Assembly: GCF_017942085.1 (NCBI RefSeq) | Contig: NZ_JAGKSP010000022.1 | Location: 1 to 62,653, forward strand | Length of the DNA: 62,653 nucleotides | Source: Paenibacillus lignilyticus | GTDB lineage: Bacteria > Bacillota > Bacilli > Paenibacillales > Paenibacillaceae | Reading direction: 5' to 3' | Notes under the pieces: model-generated | What the model was told of the DNA's origin: nothing | The model's input: only the letters and a program-made list of their open reading frames with translations | Database searches by the model: none | Shown: positions 45,438 to 53,910 of the stretch, piece after piece | Layout: each line of letters starts with the position of its first letter | Numbering within the stretch: position 1 is the stretch's first letter | Made by a program: the position numbers and the translations under genes

Positions 45438-45911
45438 CTATTCGTCGAAAGCGATGGCCATCAGCTCACGCAGCCGGCTCACTTGCTTGCCATAATACAA
45501 ATACCCGATCAAACACTCCAGCGCCGTCGCCTGTTGGTAGTCGGCAGGATCTGCGTTCTTCGGCGAAGTGCCTGACTTGGCATTCCGTCCTCGCCTTACA
45601 ATATCCGCTTCTTCCTCGGTCAGAATCGGCTGCCACTTTTCCAGCAGGATCCGCTGCGCTTTAGCCGATACAAATTGTGTCGCCTGGCGGTGAAGATGGT
45701 GCAGCTTATGATTGGACCGCGAGATGAGATATTGTCGCACCATCATCTCAAACACCGCATCCCCAATGTAAGCCAGCACGATGGGATTCATTAAATGGAC
45801 CGGTTTGTTCGGGGCGTGGAACCATAATCCCTCTTCCATGCCCAAACCGATTCCACCGCTTCCTCCGATTTCGTTTTCCAAATGCCCGTTATCCATCATT
45901 TCCGCCGCCAC
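45438..45911 (-). CDS. mrnC: Mini-ribonuclease III
   Basis: The product has a single RNase III catalytic domain without an RNA-binding domain. YIGDAVFEMMVRQYL and ATALECLIGYLYY contain the acidic metal ligands. Mini-III matures 23S rRNA ends in Bacillus. The open frame begins with GTG at 45911 and overlaps cysS by 16 nt; ATGs at 45899 and 45896 are alternative starts coupled to the cysS stop. Even the shorter forms keep an N-terminal Gly-rich extension of roughly 20-25 residues not seen in Bacillus MrnC. Confidence 0.9.
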   Translation of the reverse strand: MAAEMMDNGHLENEIGGSGGIGLGMEEGLWFHAPNKPVHLMNPIVLAYIGDAVFEMMVRQYLISRSNHKLHHLHRQATQFVSAKAQRILLEKWQPILTEEEADIVRRGRNAKSGTSPKNADPADYQQATALECLIGYLYYGKQVSRLRELMAIAFDE

Positions 45912-47299
45912 CGGATACCTTGCGGAGTATCCTCCAGTACAATCCCGAGCGCAGACAGCTGATCGCGAATCTCATCGGCCCGCTTCCAATCCTTATTGGT
46001 CCGCGCTTCTGTCCGCTGCACGATCAGCGCATCGATATCGGCATCGAGCAGTTCATCTACCGTTTCCAACAATCCCAGCACGCGGTCAAAATCTTGGAAC
46101 GCTGTAAGCAGCAGCTCAAGCTCCGCTTGCGATACAACCGGACGCTGCAGAAGCAGATTCGCTTCGCTGACCAGCTCGAACATAGCGGTAATGGCATCCG
46201 GCGTGTTGAAGTCATCGTCCATCTTCGCCTTAAACTGCTCGCGAATCGCAGCAACCCGCTCTTTAAGCTGGTCAAGCGCCGCCGCATCCGGCTCGCTTAC
46301 CGCAAGTGAAAGGCGGTGCTTCACATTCGAAACGGAGTTCAAGATTCGCTCCACGCTGTTCTCTGCCTGCGCAATCGTCTCGTCGCTGAAGTTAAGCGGA
46401 CTTCTATAATGGGCCGACAACATAAAGTACCGGATAACGGCCGGTTTAATGCGAGTAAGCATCTCCTGGACCGTGATCCCATTGCCGAGTGACTTCGACA
46501 TTTTCTCATTGTTGATGTTGATGTAGCCATTATGCATCCAATAGTTCGCGAGCGGTTTTCCCGTCACGGACTCGGATTGGGCAATTTCACATTCATGATG
46601 CGGGAACTGCAGGTCATGGCCGCCGCCATGGATATCAAGCGTATCGCCGAGATATTTGCGCGCCATCGCGGAGCACTCAATATGCCAGCCCGGGCGTCCC
46701 GCTCCCCATGGGCTATCCCACTTAATTTCTCCGGGCTTCGCAGCTTTCCATAATACAAAGTCTTGACCGCTTTCTTTGCGCTCATCCACGCCGATCCGAA
46801 TGCCCAGCTGCAGCTCATCCATATTCTGATGGGACAGCTTGCCGTAATCAGGAAAGGTACTCGTACGGAAAAACACATCGCCGCCGTTCTCATACGCATG
46901 GCCGCCATCAACGAGCGACTGGATAAAGGCAATAATTTCATCCATATGATCGGTCACTCGCGGATTAAGCGTGGCTTTGTGGATGCCGAGCCCGTCGATA
47001 TTCGCATTGAACGCCTGAATAAACCGCTCTGCGACTTCGGGGACCGTTGTGCCCAGCTGCTCCGCTTTGCGAATCAGTTTATCGTCCACATCCGTAAAGT
47101 TGACGACGTAGTTCACTTCGTAATCTGACGACTCCAAGTAACGCCGCACGACATCGAAGAAGATGGCCGGTCGGGCATTCCCGATATGGATGTAATCATA
47201 AACCGTCGGTCCGCAAACATACATCTTGACTTTGCCGGGCTCCAGCGATTGAAAGATTTCCTTCTCACGTGTCAGTGTGTTATATATACGCAGGCTCAT
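45896..47299 (-). CDS. cysS: cysteinyl-tRNA synthetase
   Basis: The 467-residue class I synthetase has HIGN (38-41) and KMSKSLGNG near 266, with the zinc-binding Cys29 and downstream Cys/His ligands that select cysteine. The ATG overlaps the cysE stop codon (TAATG). Pairing cysE with cysS behind one T-box links cysteine synthesis to its use in translation. Confidence 0.97.
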   Translation of the reverse strand: MSLRIYNTLTREKEIFQSLEPGKVKMYVCGPTVYDYIHIGNARPAIFFDVVRRYLESSDYEVNYVVNFTDVDDKLIRKAEQLGTTVPEVAERFIQAFNANIDGLGIHKATLNPRVTDHMDEIIAFIQSLVDGGHAYENGGDVFFRTSTFPDYGKLSHQNMDELQLGIRIGVDERKESGQDFVLWKAAKPGEIKWDSPWGAGRPGWHIECSAMARKYLGDTLDIHGGGHDLQFPHHECEIAQSESVTGKPLANYWMHNGYININNEKMSKSLGNGITVQEMLTRIKPAVIRYFMLSAHYRSPLNFSDETIAQAENSVERILNSVSNVKHRLSLAVSEPDAAALDQLKERVAAIREQFKAKMDDDFNTPDAITAMFELVSEANLLLQRPVVSQAELELLLTAFQDFDRVLGLLETVDELLDADIDALIVQRTEARTNKDWKRADEIRDQLSALGIVLEDTPQGIRWRRK

Positions 47300-47970
47300 T
47301 ATCTCGTTTCTCCTCCAGCAACTGGCTCTTTGCGTCTTTCTCTTTCTTGCTCCAGCTCTATTCTTAACTCGGACACTTCCTTCTGCATCGCCCGCAGCAT
47401 CTCAATGACAGGATCCGGGAGCTGGGTATGATCTAAGCGATCCCCCACCCGCGTGCCATTGCGCTTAATTACTCTGCCGGGGATGCCGACCACTGTGCTG
47501 TTCGACGGAACTTCCCGCAGCACAACCGAATTTGCCCCTATATTCACATTGTCTCCAACCTTGAAGGAGCCTAGAACCTTTGCCCCTGATGCAATGACCA
47601 CATTGTTGCCAATGGTCGGATGGCGTTTCCCTCTTTCTTTCCCCGTCCCGCCGAGCGTAACCCCTTGGTAGATCACGACGTTATCGCCGATTTCGCAGGT
47701 CTCCCCGATGACGACACCCATGCCGTGGTCAATAAACAGCTTTTCCCCGATTGTCGCACCCGGATGGATTTCAATGCCTGTAAAAAATCGGCTGGTCTGC
47801 GAGATGACGCGGGCAAGCGTGTACCACCTGCGTTTGAATAGCGCATGTGCGATTCGGTGCGACCATATCGCATGAAGACCTGAATAAGTGAACACGACTT
47901 CCAGCTTATTGCGGGCAGCAGGATCATTCTCTAGTATGGTCTCAATGTCAGACGCCAAGCTTCGAAACAT
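47299..47970 (-). CDS. cysE: serine O-acetyltransferase
   Basis: The 223-residue enzyme makes O-acetylserine for cysteine synthesis. An N-terminal helical domain is followed by a left-handed beta-helix of hexapeptide repeats containing IDHGMGVVIGET and GVTLGGTGKERGKRHP. The ATG at 47970 has GAGGGGG 7 nt upstream. The open frame extends 50 codons further into the T-box, but no start signal supports that. The C-terminal Glu/Arg-rich helix (about 195-223) is polar. Confidence 0.95.
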   Translation of the reverse strand: MFRSLASDIETILENDPAARNKLEVVFTYSGLHAIWSHRIAHALFKRRWYTLARVISQTSRFFTGIEIHPGATIGEKLFIDHGMGVVIGETCEIGDNVVIYQGVTLGGTGKERGKRHPTIGNNVVIASGAKVLGSFKVGDNVNIGANSVVLREVPSNSTVVGIPGRVIKRNGTRVGDRLDHTQLPDPVIEMLRAMQKEVSELRIELEQERERRKEPVAGGETR

Positions 47971-48001
47971 CGAAATTCCCCCTCTCCGGTATCGACAAGA
48001 A

Positions 48002-48322
48002 TACAAAAAGCCCCCGCAGCCCAAAGGCTGCAGAGGCGTAATCACGCGGTCCCACTCTGCATCGGAACGATTGTTGTACTTCTTCATATCGCCCGTCTTA
48101 TAGTCCGTAACGAGGACCAATCGTCACCACCCACCCTGCCGATGACGGCAGCTCGGAGATGCGGCTCCCAGGCGCAACGTTTATTCCCAAGAATAAGCGA
48201 CTTACACCCAGTCATTCGAACCCGCTATACTACCGTATCTGCGGCTCCGTTTGAAGGTCGCCCTCTCTGGTATTCCTGTATTGAAATAAACAATCCTGTT
48301 CCAAGCCTTATCGTTCTAAATT
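48002..48322 (-). promoter_or_regulatory. T-box leader of cysE-cysS
   Basis: The leader contains the T-box sequence AGAGTGGGACCGCGTG (core at 48045-48054), preceded by long paired regions. It is followed by a terminator GCCTCTGCAGCC-TTTG-GGCTGCGGGGGC with TTTTTG (about 48005-48036). The T-box bulge would pair with uncharged tRNA acceptor ends to form an antiterminator. Cysteine specificity is expected from the genes and from Bacillus cysES, but I could not assign the specifier codon with confidence. Confidence 0.9.
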
Positions 48323-48328
48323 AATTCA

Positions 48329-48357
48329 AGTATAGCTGAGGACTCCCCAACTGGCAA
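48329..48357 (-). promoter_or_regulatory. sigma-A promoter of the T-box/cysE operon
   Basis: TTGCCA (48352-48357), a 17-nt spacer and TATACT (48329-48334), predicting a start near 48322 and a leader of about 350 nt. It begins 60 bp after gltX. Confidence 0.75.
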
Positions 48358-48417
48358 GTAGTCAAACGCCCATCACTCACAGGTAAGAGTGGATTTCACT
48401 AGGGCACCTGACGCGAT

Positions 48418-49875
48418 TTAGACCAGACGACCCTGCAAACGCTGTTCGACCTTTGCTTGACCCAGCAGAGCAAGGGTCTGATTCAAATCCGGTCCGTGCG
48501 TTTGCCCCGTCAGAGCGGCGCGAATCGGCATGAAGAGCTGCTTGCCCTTGAAGCCCGTTGCTTGCTGCACCGATTTGATGGCTGCTTTGATTCCGTCTAC
48601 ATCGAAGGCTTCCATCGCTTTCACTTGCTCCAAGAAAGCTTGCAAGACAACCGGCACCTGCTCCTCCGCCAGAACGGTCTTAGCCTCATCCTCGTCTGCC
48701 GCCTCCGGCAAGAAGAAGAGCTCCGTAAGCGGCACGATATCCGCCGCAAACCGCAGCTTATCTTGATAAAGCGCAACCAGATCATGGGCCCAAGCATGCT
48801 CGCTTGCGCTCAGCGCCTCAGGCAGGCGTCCCGCTTCTTGAAGATGCGGAATACACAGCTCCACGATGCGCGGAACGTCTGATTTCTTCATGTACTCATT
48901 ATTCATCCAGCTCAGCTTGTTCGTATCGAACACGGCAGGGCTTTTGCTCAAGCGATTGGCCGTGAAGACCGATACCAGTTCCTCGCGCGTGAACATCTCC
49001 TGCTCGCCCTCAGGCGACCAACCGAGCAATGTAATAAAGTTGAACATCGCTTCCGGCAAATAGCCAAGCTTATCGTATTGCTCGATAAATTGGATAATGG
49101 ACTCGTCGCGTTTGCTCAGCTTCTTCCGGTTCTCATTGACGATCAGCGTCATATGTCCGAATACCGGCGGCTCCCAGCCGAACGCTTCATAAATCATCAA
49201 TTGGCGCGGCGTGTTGGAGATATGATCCTCTCCGCGCAGGACGTGGCTGATGGCCATCAAATGATCATCCAATGCAACAGCGAAGTTGTACGTTGGAATG
49301 CCGTCCTTCTTCACGATAACGAAATCACCGATACCGTCGGACTCGAAGCTGATTTGACCTTTAACAAGATCGTTAAACGTATAGGTCCGGTTCTCCGGTA
49401 CGCGGAAACGAATGCTTGGAATGCGGCCTTCCGCTTCAAAAGCAGTCCGCTGTTCCTCGGTCAAGCTGCGGTGCTTGCCGGAATAACGAGGCATTTCACC
49501 GCGTGCCGTCTGCTCTTCCCGCTCCTGCTCCAGCTCTTCCTCGGTGCAGTAGCACTTGTAGGCCAGACCCTTGTCGAGCAGCTCTTGCCAGTACTCGCGA
49601 TACAGATCAAGGCGTTCGGTCTGACGGTATGGACCGTAGCCTCCGCCGATGTCGATGCTTTCATCCCAGTCGATCCCGAGCCACTTCAAATAAGTGAGCT
49701 GGTTTTCTTCGCCGCCCGCCACATTGCGTTTCACGTCGGTATCTTCGATCCGAATAATGAATTTGCCGCCTAAATTACGCGCAAACAGATAGTTGAATAA
49801 GGCCGTTCTGGCGTTGCCGATATGTAAGTGACCTGTAGGTGACGGTGCATACCGTACTCTGATTTGTTCTGACAT
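48418..49875 (-). CDS. gltX: glutamyl-tRNA synthetase
   Basis: The 485-residue class I synthetase has the HIGH-type motif HLHIGN (16-21) in PSPTGHLHIGNART and the KMSKS equivalent KKLSKRDES. The ATG at 49875 has GGAGGAG 9 nt upstream; an earlier in-frame ATG lies within the ispF 3' end. In Firmicutes this enzyme is usually non-discriminating and also charges tRNA-Gln for GatCAB. No clear terminator separates it from the cysE promoter. Confidence 0.97.
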   Translation of the reverse strand: MSEQIRVRYAPSPTGHLHIGNARTALFNYLFARNLGGKFIIRIEDTDVKRNVAGGEENQLTYLKWLGIDWDESIDIGGGYGPYRQTERLDLYREYWQELLDKGLAYKCYCTEEELEQEREEQTARGEMPRYSGKHRSLTEEQRTAFEAEGRIPSIRFRVPENRTYTFNDLVKGQISFESDGIGDFVIVKKDGIPTYNFAVALDDHLMAISHVLRGEDHISNTPRQLMIYEAFGWEPPVFGHMTLIVNENRKKLSKRDESIIQFIEQYDKLGYLPEAMFNFITLLGWSPEGEQEMFTREELVSVFTANRLSKSPAVFDTNKLSWMNNEYMKKSDVPRIVELCIPHLQEAGRLPEALSASEHAWAHDLVALYQDKLRFAADIVPLTELFFLPEAADEDEAKTVLAEEQVPVVLQAFLEQVKAMEAFDVDGIKAAIKSVQQATGFKGKQLFMPIRAALTGQTHGPDLNQTLALLGQAKVEQRLQGRLV

Positions 49876-49915
49876 CTTGTTTAACTCCTCCCGGGCAAGC
49901 GATTGTATTGCAGAA

Positions 49916-50401
49916 TCATAGCACAACTTTTACAAGACAGACAACCGATTGCGCGGCAATCCCTTCGCCGCGTCCGGTGAATCCGAGCTGCTCCGTCGTG
50001 GTGGCTTTCACATTCACCTGCGAGAGATCCTCGGCTTCCAGGGCTCCCGCAATAATCTCGACCATTTGCGGAATGTAAGGCAGCATTTTCGGACGCTGCG
50101 CGATGATCGTGGAATCGATATTGCCAAGCTTATACCCGCGCTCTTTCACCAAACCCCAAATATGCTGAAGCAGCTTTAAGCTGTCCGCATCCTTAAACGC
50201 CGGATCCGTATCCGGAAAATGCTTCCCGATATCGCCAAGGCCAAGCGCCCCAAGTACCGCATCGCTGATCGCATGCAGCAGTACATCGGCATCGGAATGC
50301 CCCAGAAGCCCGCGCTCGTATGGAATGGTGACACCTCCAATGATACAAGGCCGTCCCTCTGCCAATTGATGCACATCAAACCCTTGTCCTACTCGAATCA
50401 T
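49916..50401 (-). CDS. ispF: 2-C-methyl-D-erythritol 2,4-cyclodiphosphate synthase
   Basis: The 161-residue MEP-pathway enzyme has metal ligands D9, H11 and H43 (GFDVHQL and LLHAISDA) and the TTTEQLGFTGRGEGIAA tail motif. Its ATG overlaps the ispD stop codon (ATGA), coupling two steps of isoprenoid precursor synthesis. Confidence 0.96.
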   Translation of the reverse strand: MIRVGQGFDVHQLAEGRPCIIGGVTIPYERGLLGHSDADVLLHAISDAVLGALGLGDIGKHFPDTDPAFKDADSLKLLQHIWGLVKERGYKLGNIDSTIIAQRPKMLPYIPQMVEIIAGALEAEDLSQVNVKATTTEQLGFTGRGEGIAAQSVVCLVKVVL

Positions 50402-51120
50402 GATTTCGATCCCCTCTCCCGCTCTCGGCTTGCCAGCAGAAACTCCGCGTATGGCAAATCCTCCGGTGTTGTAATCTTGATATTCGTATAATCGCCTTCG
50501 GCAACAGATACCGTTACCCCTAATCGTTCCACAGCCATCGCGTCATCCGTCCCAAGGAACTGATCCGCGGCTGCTTGATCAAGCGCCTGCTGCAGCAAGG
50601 AACGACGAAAAGCCTGCGGCGTTTGAATCGCCCACAAGCTTCGCCGATCCGGAGTCGCCGTAATGGCGCCGGTTTCATTCACTTGCTTAATTGTATCTTT
50701 AACAGGAACGGCAAGCACAGCTGCTTCGGTCTGAAGAGCCTTATGCATACATGACCGGACCGCATGCTCCGTCACAAACGGCCTAACGCCGTCATGAACC
50801 ATGACCCAGTTGACCGAGTCGCTTAAAGCTGCCAATCCGAGATGTACCGAATGCTGACGCTCGCTTCCGCCGGCTGACACCTGCTTCACCTTGTGAAGGC
50901 CATACTCCGTTACGAATTCACGGCATCGGTCCACATCCTGCCGACCGACGATAAGCGCCACTTCCGCAATGTCATCCATGGCTTGAAATCGTTCAAGAGT
51001 ATGTACCAGAATAGGCTTGTCCCGCAAGAGCAAATATTGTTTACTCTCCGCTGTGCCCATTCTGGTTCCACGGCCCGCCGCCACAACGACGACGCCCCAT
51101 TTTGCAACTGCTGCTTCCAT
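50398..51120 (-). CDS. ispD: 2-C-methyl-D-erythritol 4-phosphate cytidylyltransferase
   Basis: The 240-residue enzyme has the nucleotide-binding start VVVVAAGRGTRMG, the SKQYL segment, VHDGVRPFV and AIQTPQAFRR, all IspD hallmarks. It makes CDP-methylerythritol in the MEP pathway. The ribosome binding site is weak (GAAGG close to the ATG). It follows yacL after 105 bp in which no distinct signal is seen. Confidence 0.95.
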   Translation of the reverse strand: MEAAVAKWGVVVVAAGRGTRMGTAESKQYLLLRDKPILVHTLERFQAMDDIAEVALIVGRQDVDRCREFVTEYGLHKVKQVSAGGSERQHSVHLGLAALSDSVNWVMVHDGVRPFVTEHAVRSCMHKALQTEAAVLAVPVKDTIKQVNETGAITATPDRRSLWAIQTPQAFRRSLLQQALDQAAADQFLGTDDAMAVERLGVTVSVAEGDYTNIKITTPEDLPYAEFLLASRERERGSKS

Positions 51121-51225
51121 GCCTTCAACCGCCCCGCGTGTAAACTTCGTATACAGCTAAATGCTGCATGTCCAATCTTTCGATTGTACGCGCAAACCAA
51201 TTAGCATAACACTTATCATACCGCG

Positions 51226-52320
51226 TTACAGCGCTTTTTCCAACAATTTCGGCTTCGCAAAAATCATTCTGCCCGCAGAGGTTTGCAGCACGCTCGTTAC
51301 GAGCACCTCCATCGTCGTTCCGATGTAGTCTCTGCCGCCTTCCACTACGATCATGGTACCGTCATCCAAATACGCGACCCCTTGGCCATGTTCCTTGCCA
51401 TCTTTGATGACTTGAACGACAATCTCTTCGCCGGGAAGAACAACCGGTTTCACTGCATTGGCAAGGTCATTAATATTTAACACCGATACCCCTTGCAGCT
51501 CGCACACTTTGTTCAGGTTGAAGTCATTGGTGACCACTTTACCATGCAGCACTTTCGCCAGCTTCACGAGCTTGCTGTCCACTTCGCCCTCTTCGGCTTC
51601 TCCTTCATAGATGAGCACTTTTACGTCGAGCTCTTTTTGAATCTTGTTCAAAATATCGAGCCCTCTGCGCCCTCTGTTCCGTTTGAGCAAATCCGATGAA
51701 TCCGCAATATGCTGCAGCTCTTCCAGCACAAACTCCGGAATGACCAAGGTGCCTTCGATAAAGCCGGTTTTGCAAATGTCTGCAATGCGGCCATCGATGA
51801 TGACACTTGTATCCAGAATCTTATGCTCCTCATAGCTGCTTTCCTCTTCCACCCGGGCTGCATTGCTCCGACGTTCGAAGAGCCCTCTCAGGCTTTCCGT
51901 AAATTCCTCACGTTTGTTTAACCCGACCCGCAGTCCTGCATACCCTAAGAACAACGTCAGTAGTAGAGGAATGAATAGGCCTGCTCCCGATAAACCGGAT
52001 AAAACCGGATACAATAGCGCTGACAGTGCAAGCCCGCCAATTAATCCACCGCCGCCTGCTACCAGTTCGCCTGTCGGAATGGATGACGCCCGCTCCGCTC
52101 CTTGCCGCATCCATTTGAGGATGGAGCCTGCCAATACCGTTGCTGCTGCAAGACCGCATAACGCGCCAATGCCGACGTTCATGTAATAGCTTCCTGAATG
52201 CTGCATAAGACCGGTTGACGATTCCGCCCAGCTCACACTGCCATTTAGGGAGCTGTTCATTTGAGCGCCCAGAAATCCGCCGAACAAAAGACCAATCAGT
52301 TGAATCATTCGTTTCATCAT
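51226..52320 (-). CDS. yacL: PIN/TRAM-domain membrane protein (YacL)
   Basis: The 364-residue protein has about four N-terminal membrane segments (within residues 1-135). A PIN domain with ILDTSVIIDGRIADI and VTNDFNLNKV, and a C-terminal TRAM domain (about 285-345), follow. The acidic PIN residues are intact, so RNase activity is plausible, but the substrate is unknown. GGAGGTGG lies 8 nt before the first of two ATGs. It heads yacL-ispD-ispF-gltX. Confidence 0.93.
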   Translation of the reverse strand: MMKRMIQLIGLLFGGFLGAQMNSSLNGSVSWAESSTGLMQHSGSYYMNVGIGALCGLAAATVLAGSILKWMRQGAERASSIPTGELVAGGGGLIGGLALSALLYPVLSGLSGAGLFIPLLLTLFLGYAGLRVGLNKREEFTESLRGLFERRSNAARVEEESSYEEHKILDTSVIIDGRIADICKTGFIEGTLVIPEFVLEELQHIADSSDLLKRNRGRRGLDILNKIQKELDVKVLIYEGEAEEGEVDSKLVKLAKVLHGKVVTNDFNLNKVCELQGVSVLNINDLANAVKPVVLPGEEIVVQVIKDGKEHGQGVAYLDDGTMIVVEGGRDYIGTTMEVLVTSVLQTSAGRMIFAKPKLLEKAL

Positions 52321-52396
52321 ATAAATCCACCTCCATTACAATTATGTTCCAATTATGGTTACGTTAATCGCCTATGCGGAGCGAAAGCATTAGAAT

Positions 52397-52424
52397 TTAT
52401 TAACCTATCCCTAAAAGCGGACAA
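52397..52424 (-). promoter_or_regulatory. candidate promoter of yacL
   Basis: TTGTCC (52419-52424), a 16-nt spacer and TAATAA (52397-52402) in the divergent interval. The match is moderate. Confidence 0.45.
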
Positions 52425-52440
52425 AAAGTAGAAATCCATT

Positions 52441-52469
52441 TTGAAATGCAGGGCGGGGAGGCTTATAAT
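52441..52469 (+). promoter_or_regulatory. sigma-A promoter of the small orphan gene
   Basis: TTGAAA (52441-52446), a 17-nt spacer and consensus TATAAT (52464-52469), 39 nt before the ATG at 52509. Confidence 0.8.
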
Positions 52470-52508
52470 AAAAGAAAAGCAATCCATTCCTGAAATGAGG
52501 TGGAATCG

Positions 52509-52904
52509 ATGAACGCACCAACACTGGAGCAATTTCAGCAGCAGGTCTCTGAACTGCTGTTGCGGCATCGCAGCTTGTTAGACGTCATGTCGAAGTACGG
52601 CCAGTCCGGCGCTTCCGTTAATCGGGCAGTTGCCAAATCCGTTACGGAATGCGGATGTATCGAGTTAAATGCCCGGAAGCAGCAGTTCGCGGATGACTTT
52701 AACCTCGAGCAAGCCAAAACAAAGCTTCATCATCACATTTCAGGCGAGCTCTGCGAACATTGCAAAGAAGCCATACAGAACGAGCTCGGCCGGAATTTGT
52801 TCTATATGTCCGCGATGGCGAATCTGCTCGACATTCAACTTGAAGACGTCATTGAACACGAATCCGATAAATGCAGTACGCTCGGCTTATTCAATCTTAC
52901 TTAG
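52509..52904 (+). CDS. cysteine-containing small protein of unknown function (DUF1573-type annotation likely)
   Basis: The 131-residue, mostly helical soluble protein has no signal peptide. It contains five cysteines: C48 and C50 in ECGCIE, C82 and C85 in LCEHCKE, and C122 near the C-terminus. The CxxC and CxC suggest a metal or redox site. I recall similar Paenibacillus proteins labelled DUF1573, but the function is unknown and that label is from memory. GAGGTGG lies 5 nt before the ATG. It is the only plus-strand gene in the right half, with its own promoter and terminator, between yacL and pssA. Confidence 0.85.
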   Translation: MNAPTLEQFQQQVSELLLRHRSLLDVMSKYGQSGASVNRAVAKSVTECGCIELNARKQQFADDFNLEQAKTKLHHHISGELCEHCKEAIQNELGRNLFYMSAMANLLDIQLEDVIEHESDKCSTLGLFNLT

Positions 52905-52941
52905 TCTTTACCCATCTGCTGGCATAATCAGCGGTAAACGC

Positions 52942-52994
52942 AAGAAAGACCGCCTTGTACATCCCCTCAGGGGACAGACAAGGCGGTCTTTCTT
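52942..52994. terminator. bidirectional terminator of the small orphan gene and pssA
   Basis: A perfect 17-bp stem (AAGAAAGACCGCCTTGT at 52942-52958 and its complement at 52978-52994), with an inner CCCC/GGGG pair, ends in TTTCTT on both strands. Confidence 0.88.
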
Positions 52995-53003
52995 ATTAGC
53001 AGC

Positions 53004-53756
53004 TTATGCGCTATGTTCGCTTTGAACCGCTTCTTCTTGGCGCTTGCTTTCCATTAAACGCTTGCGTTTCCTGCTTGGGAGACGGCGATCAACGTTTTTT
53101 TTTAGGCCGTACAGCGCGTAGAGGACCAGCGGAACGAATAGGATCTTCGATAGATGATGTGGGAACAAGATGCCGAGCACGACGGAGACCGCCACGATGA
53201 TCGGTACAACCCAGATCGCGTTCTTCGGAATGCCGAGCTTCTTAAAGTTCGGGTAGCGAACGGTGCTGACCATCAGGAACGACAGCACAAGTGTGCTAGC
53301 CATCAAGACGGAAACGGCAATATCTTTGTGGAACAAAGCCAGTGTGGCAAGTACGCCGCCAGCGGCCGGAATCGGCAAGCCGATGAAATAACCGGGCATA
53401 CCGGAGATGACATTGAATCTCGCGAGCCTTAATGCTCCGCAAATCGGGAACAAAGCGGTTATAATCCAAGCCGGAGCCGGAGTGAGTTCTTGGAAAGCAA
53501 CACTATACATAATAAAAGCAGGTGCAACTCCAAAAGAAATTACATCCGACAGTGAATCTAATTCTTTACCAAATTCGCTTTGAGCGTTAAGTGCGCGGGC
53601 GACTCGGCCGTCCACGCCATCCATCAGCATCGCGATAATAACCATCATCGCAGCTACCTCAGGCTTCGCATTCTCAGGAAATATGAGAATAATGGCGACA
53701 ATACCCAGAAATAAATTCGCCACTGTAAAAAGACTCGGTATTGACTTCGTAATCAT
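53004..53756 (-). CDS. pssA: CDP-diacylglycerol-serine O-phosphatidyltransferase
   Basis: The 250-residue membrane enzyme makes phosphatidylserine. The CDP-alcohol phosphotransferase signature (D-G-x2-A-R-x8-G-x3-D-x3-D) reads DGRVARALNAQSEFGKELDS plus LSD. About seven hydrophobic segments follow. The ATG at 53756 has AGGTGG 5 nt upstream; an in-frame start at 53813 would lack a site. The 155-bp disA-pssA gap has no strong promoter that I can see. In Bacillus pssA lies elsewhere. Confidence 0.94.
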   Translation of the reverse strand: MITKSIPSLFTVANLFLGIVAIILIFPENAKPEVAAMMVIIAMLMDGVDGRVARALNAQSEFGKELDSLSDVISFGVAPAFIMYSVAFQELTPAPAWIITALFPICGALRLARFNVISGMPGYFIGLPIPAAGGVLATLALFHKDIAVSVLMASTLVLSFLMVSTVRYPNFKKLGIPKNAIWVVPIIVAVSVVLGILFPHHLSKILFVPLVLYALYGLKKNVDRRLPSRKRKRLMESKRQEEAVQSEHSA

Positions 53757-53910
53757 TTGCTCCACCTCATCTTTACTATGCCCTAAAACCGCAATTTGCA
53801 GTAGTGCAGGCAAACTGAGAAAATAACTTCCACCAGAAGTTTAAGGGGTGCAATACGGCTAATTGTCAGTTGTAACCAGCGTCCGTCTGCATTCCCTCAT
53901 TGTATGGGAT

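Noticed and set aside
47971..48120. Fifty-codon N-terminal extension of cysE
   Set aside because: It is encoded by the T-box antiterminator and terminator region; the ATG at 47970 has a proper ribosome binding site.
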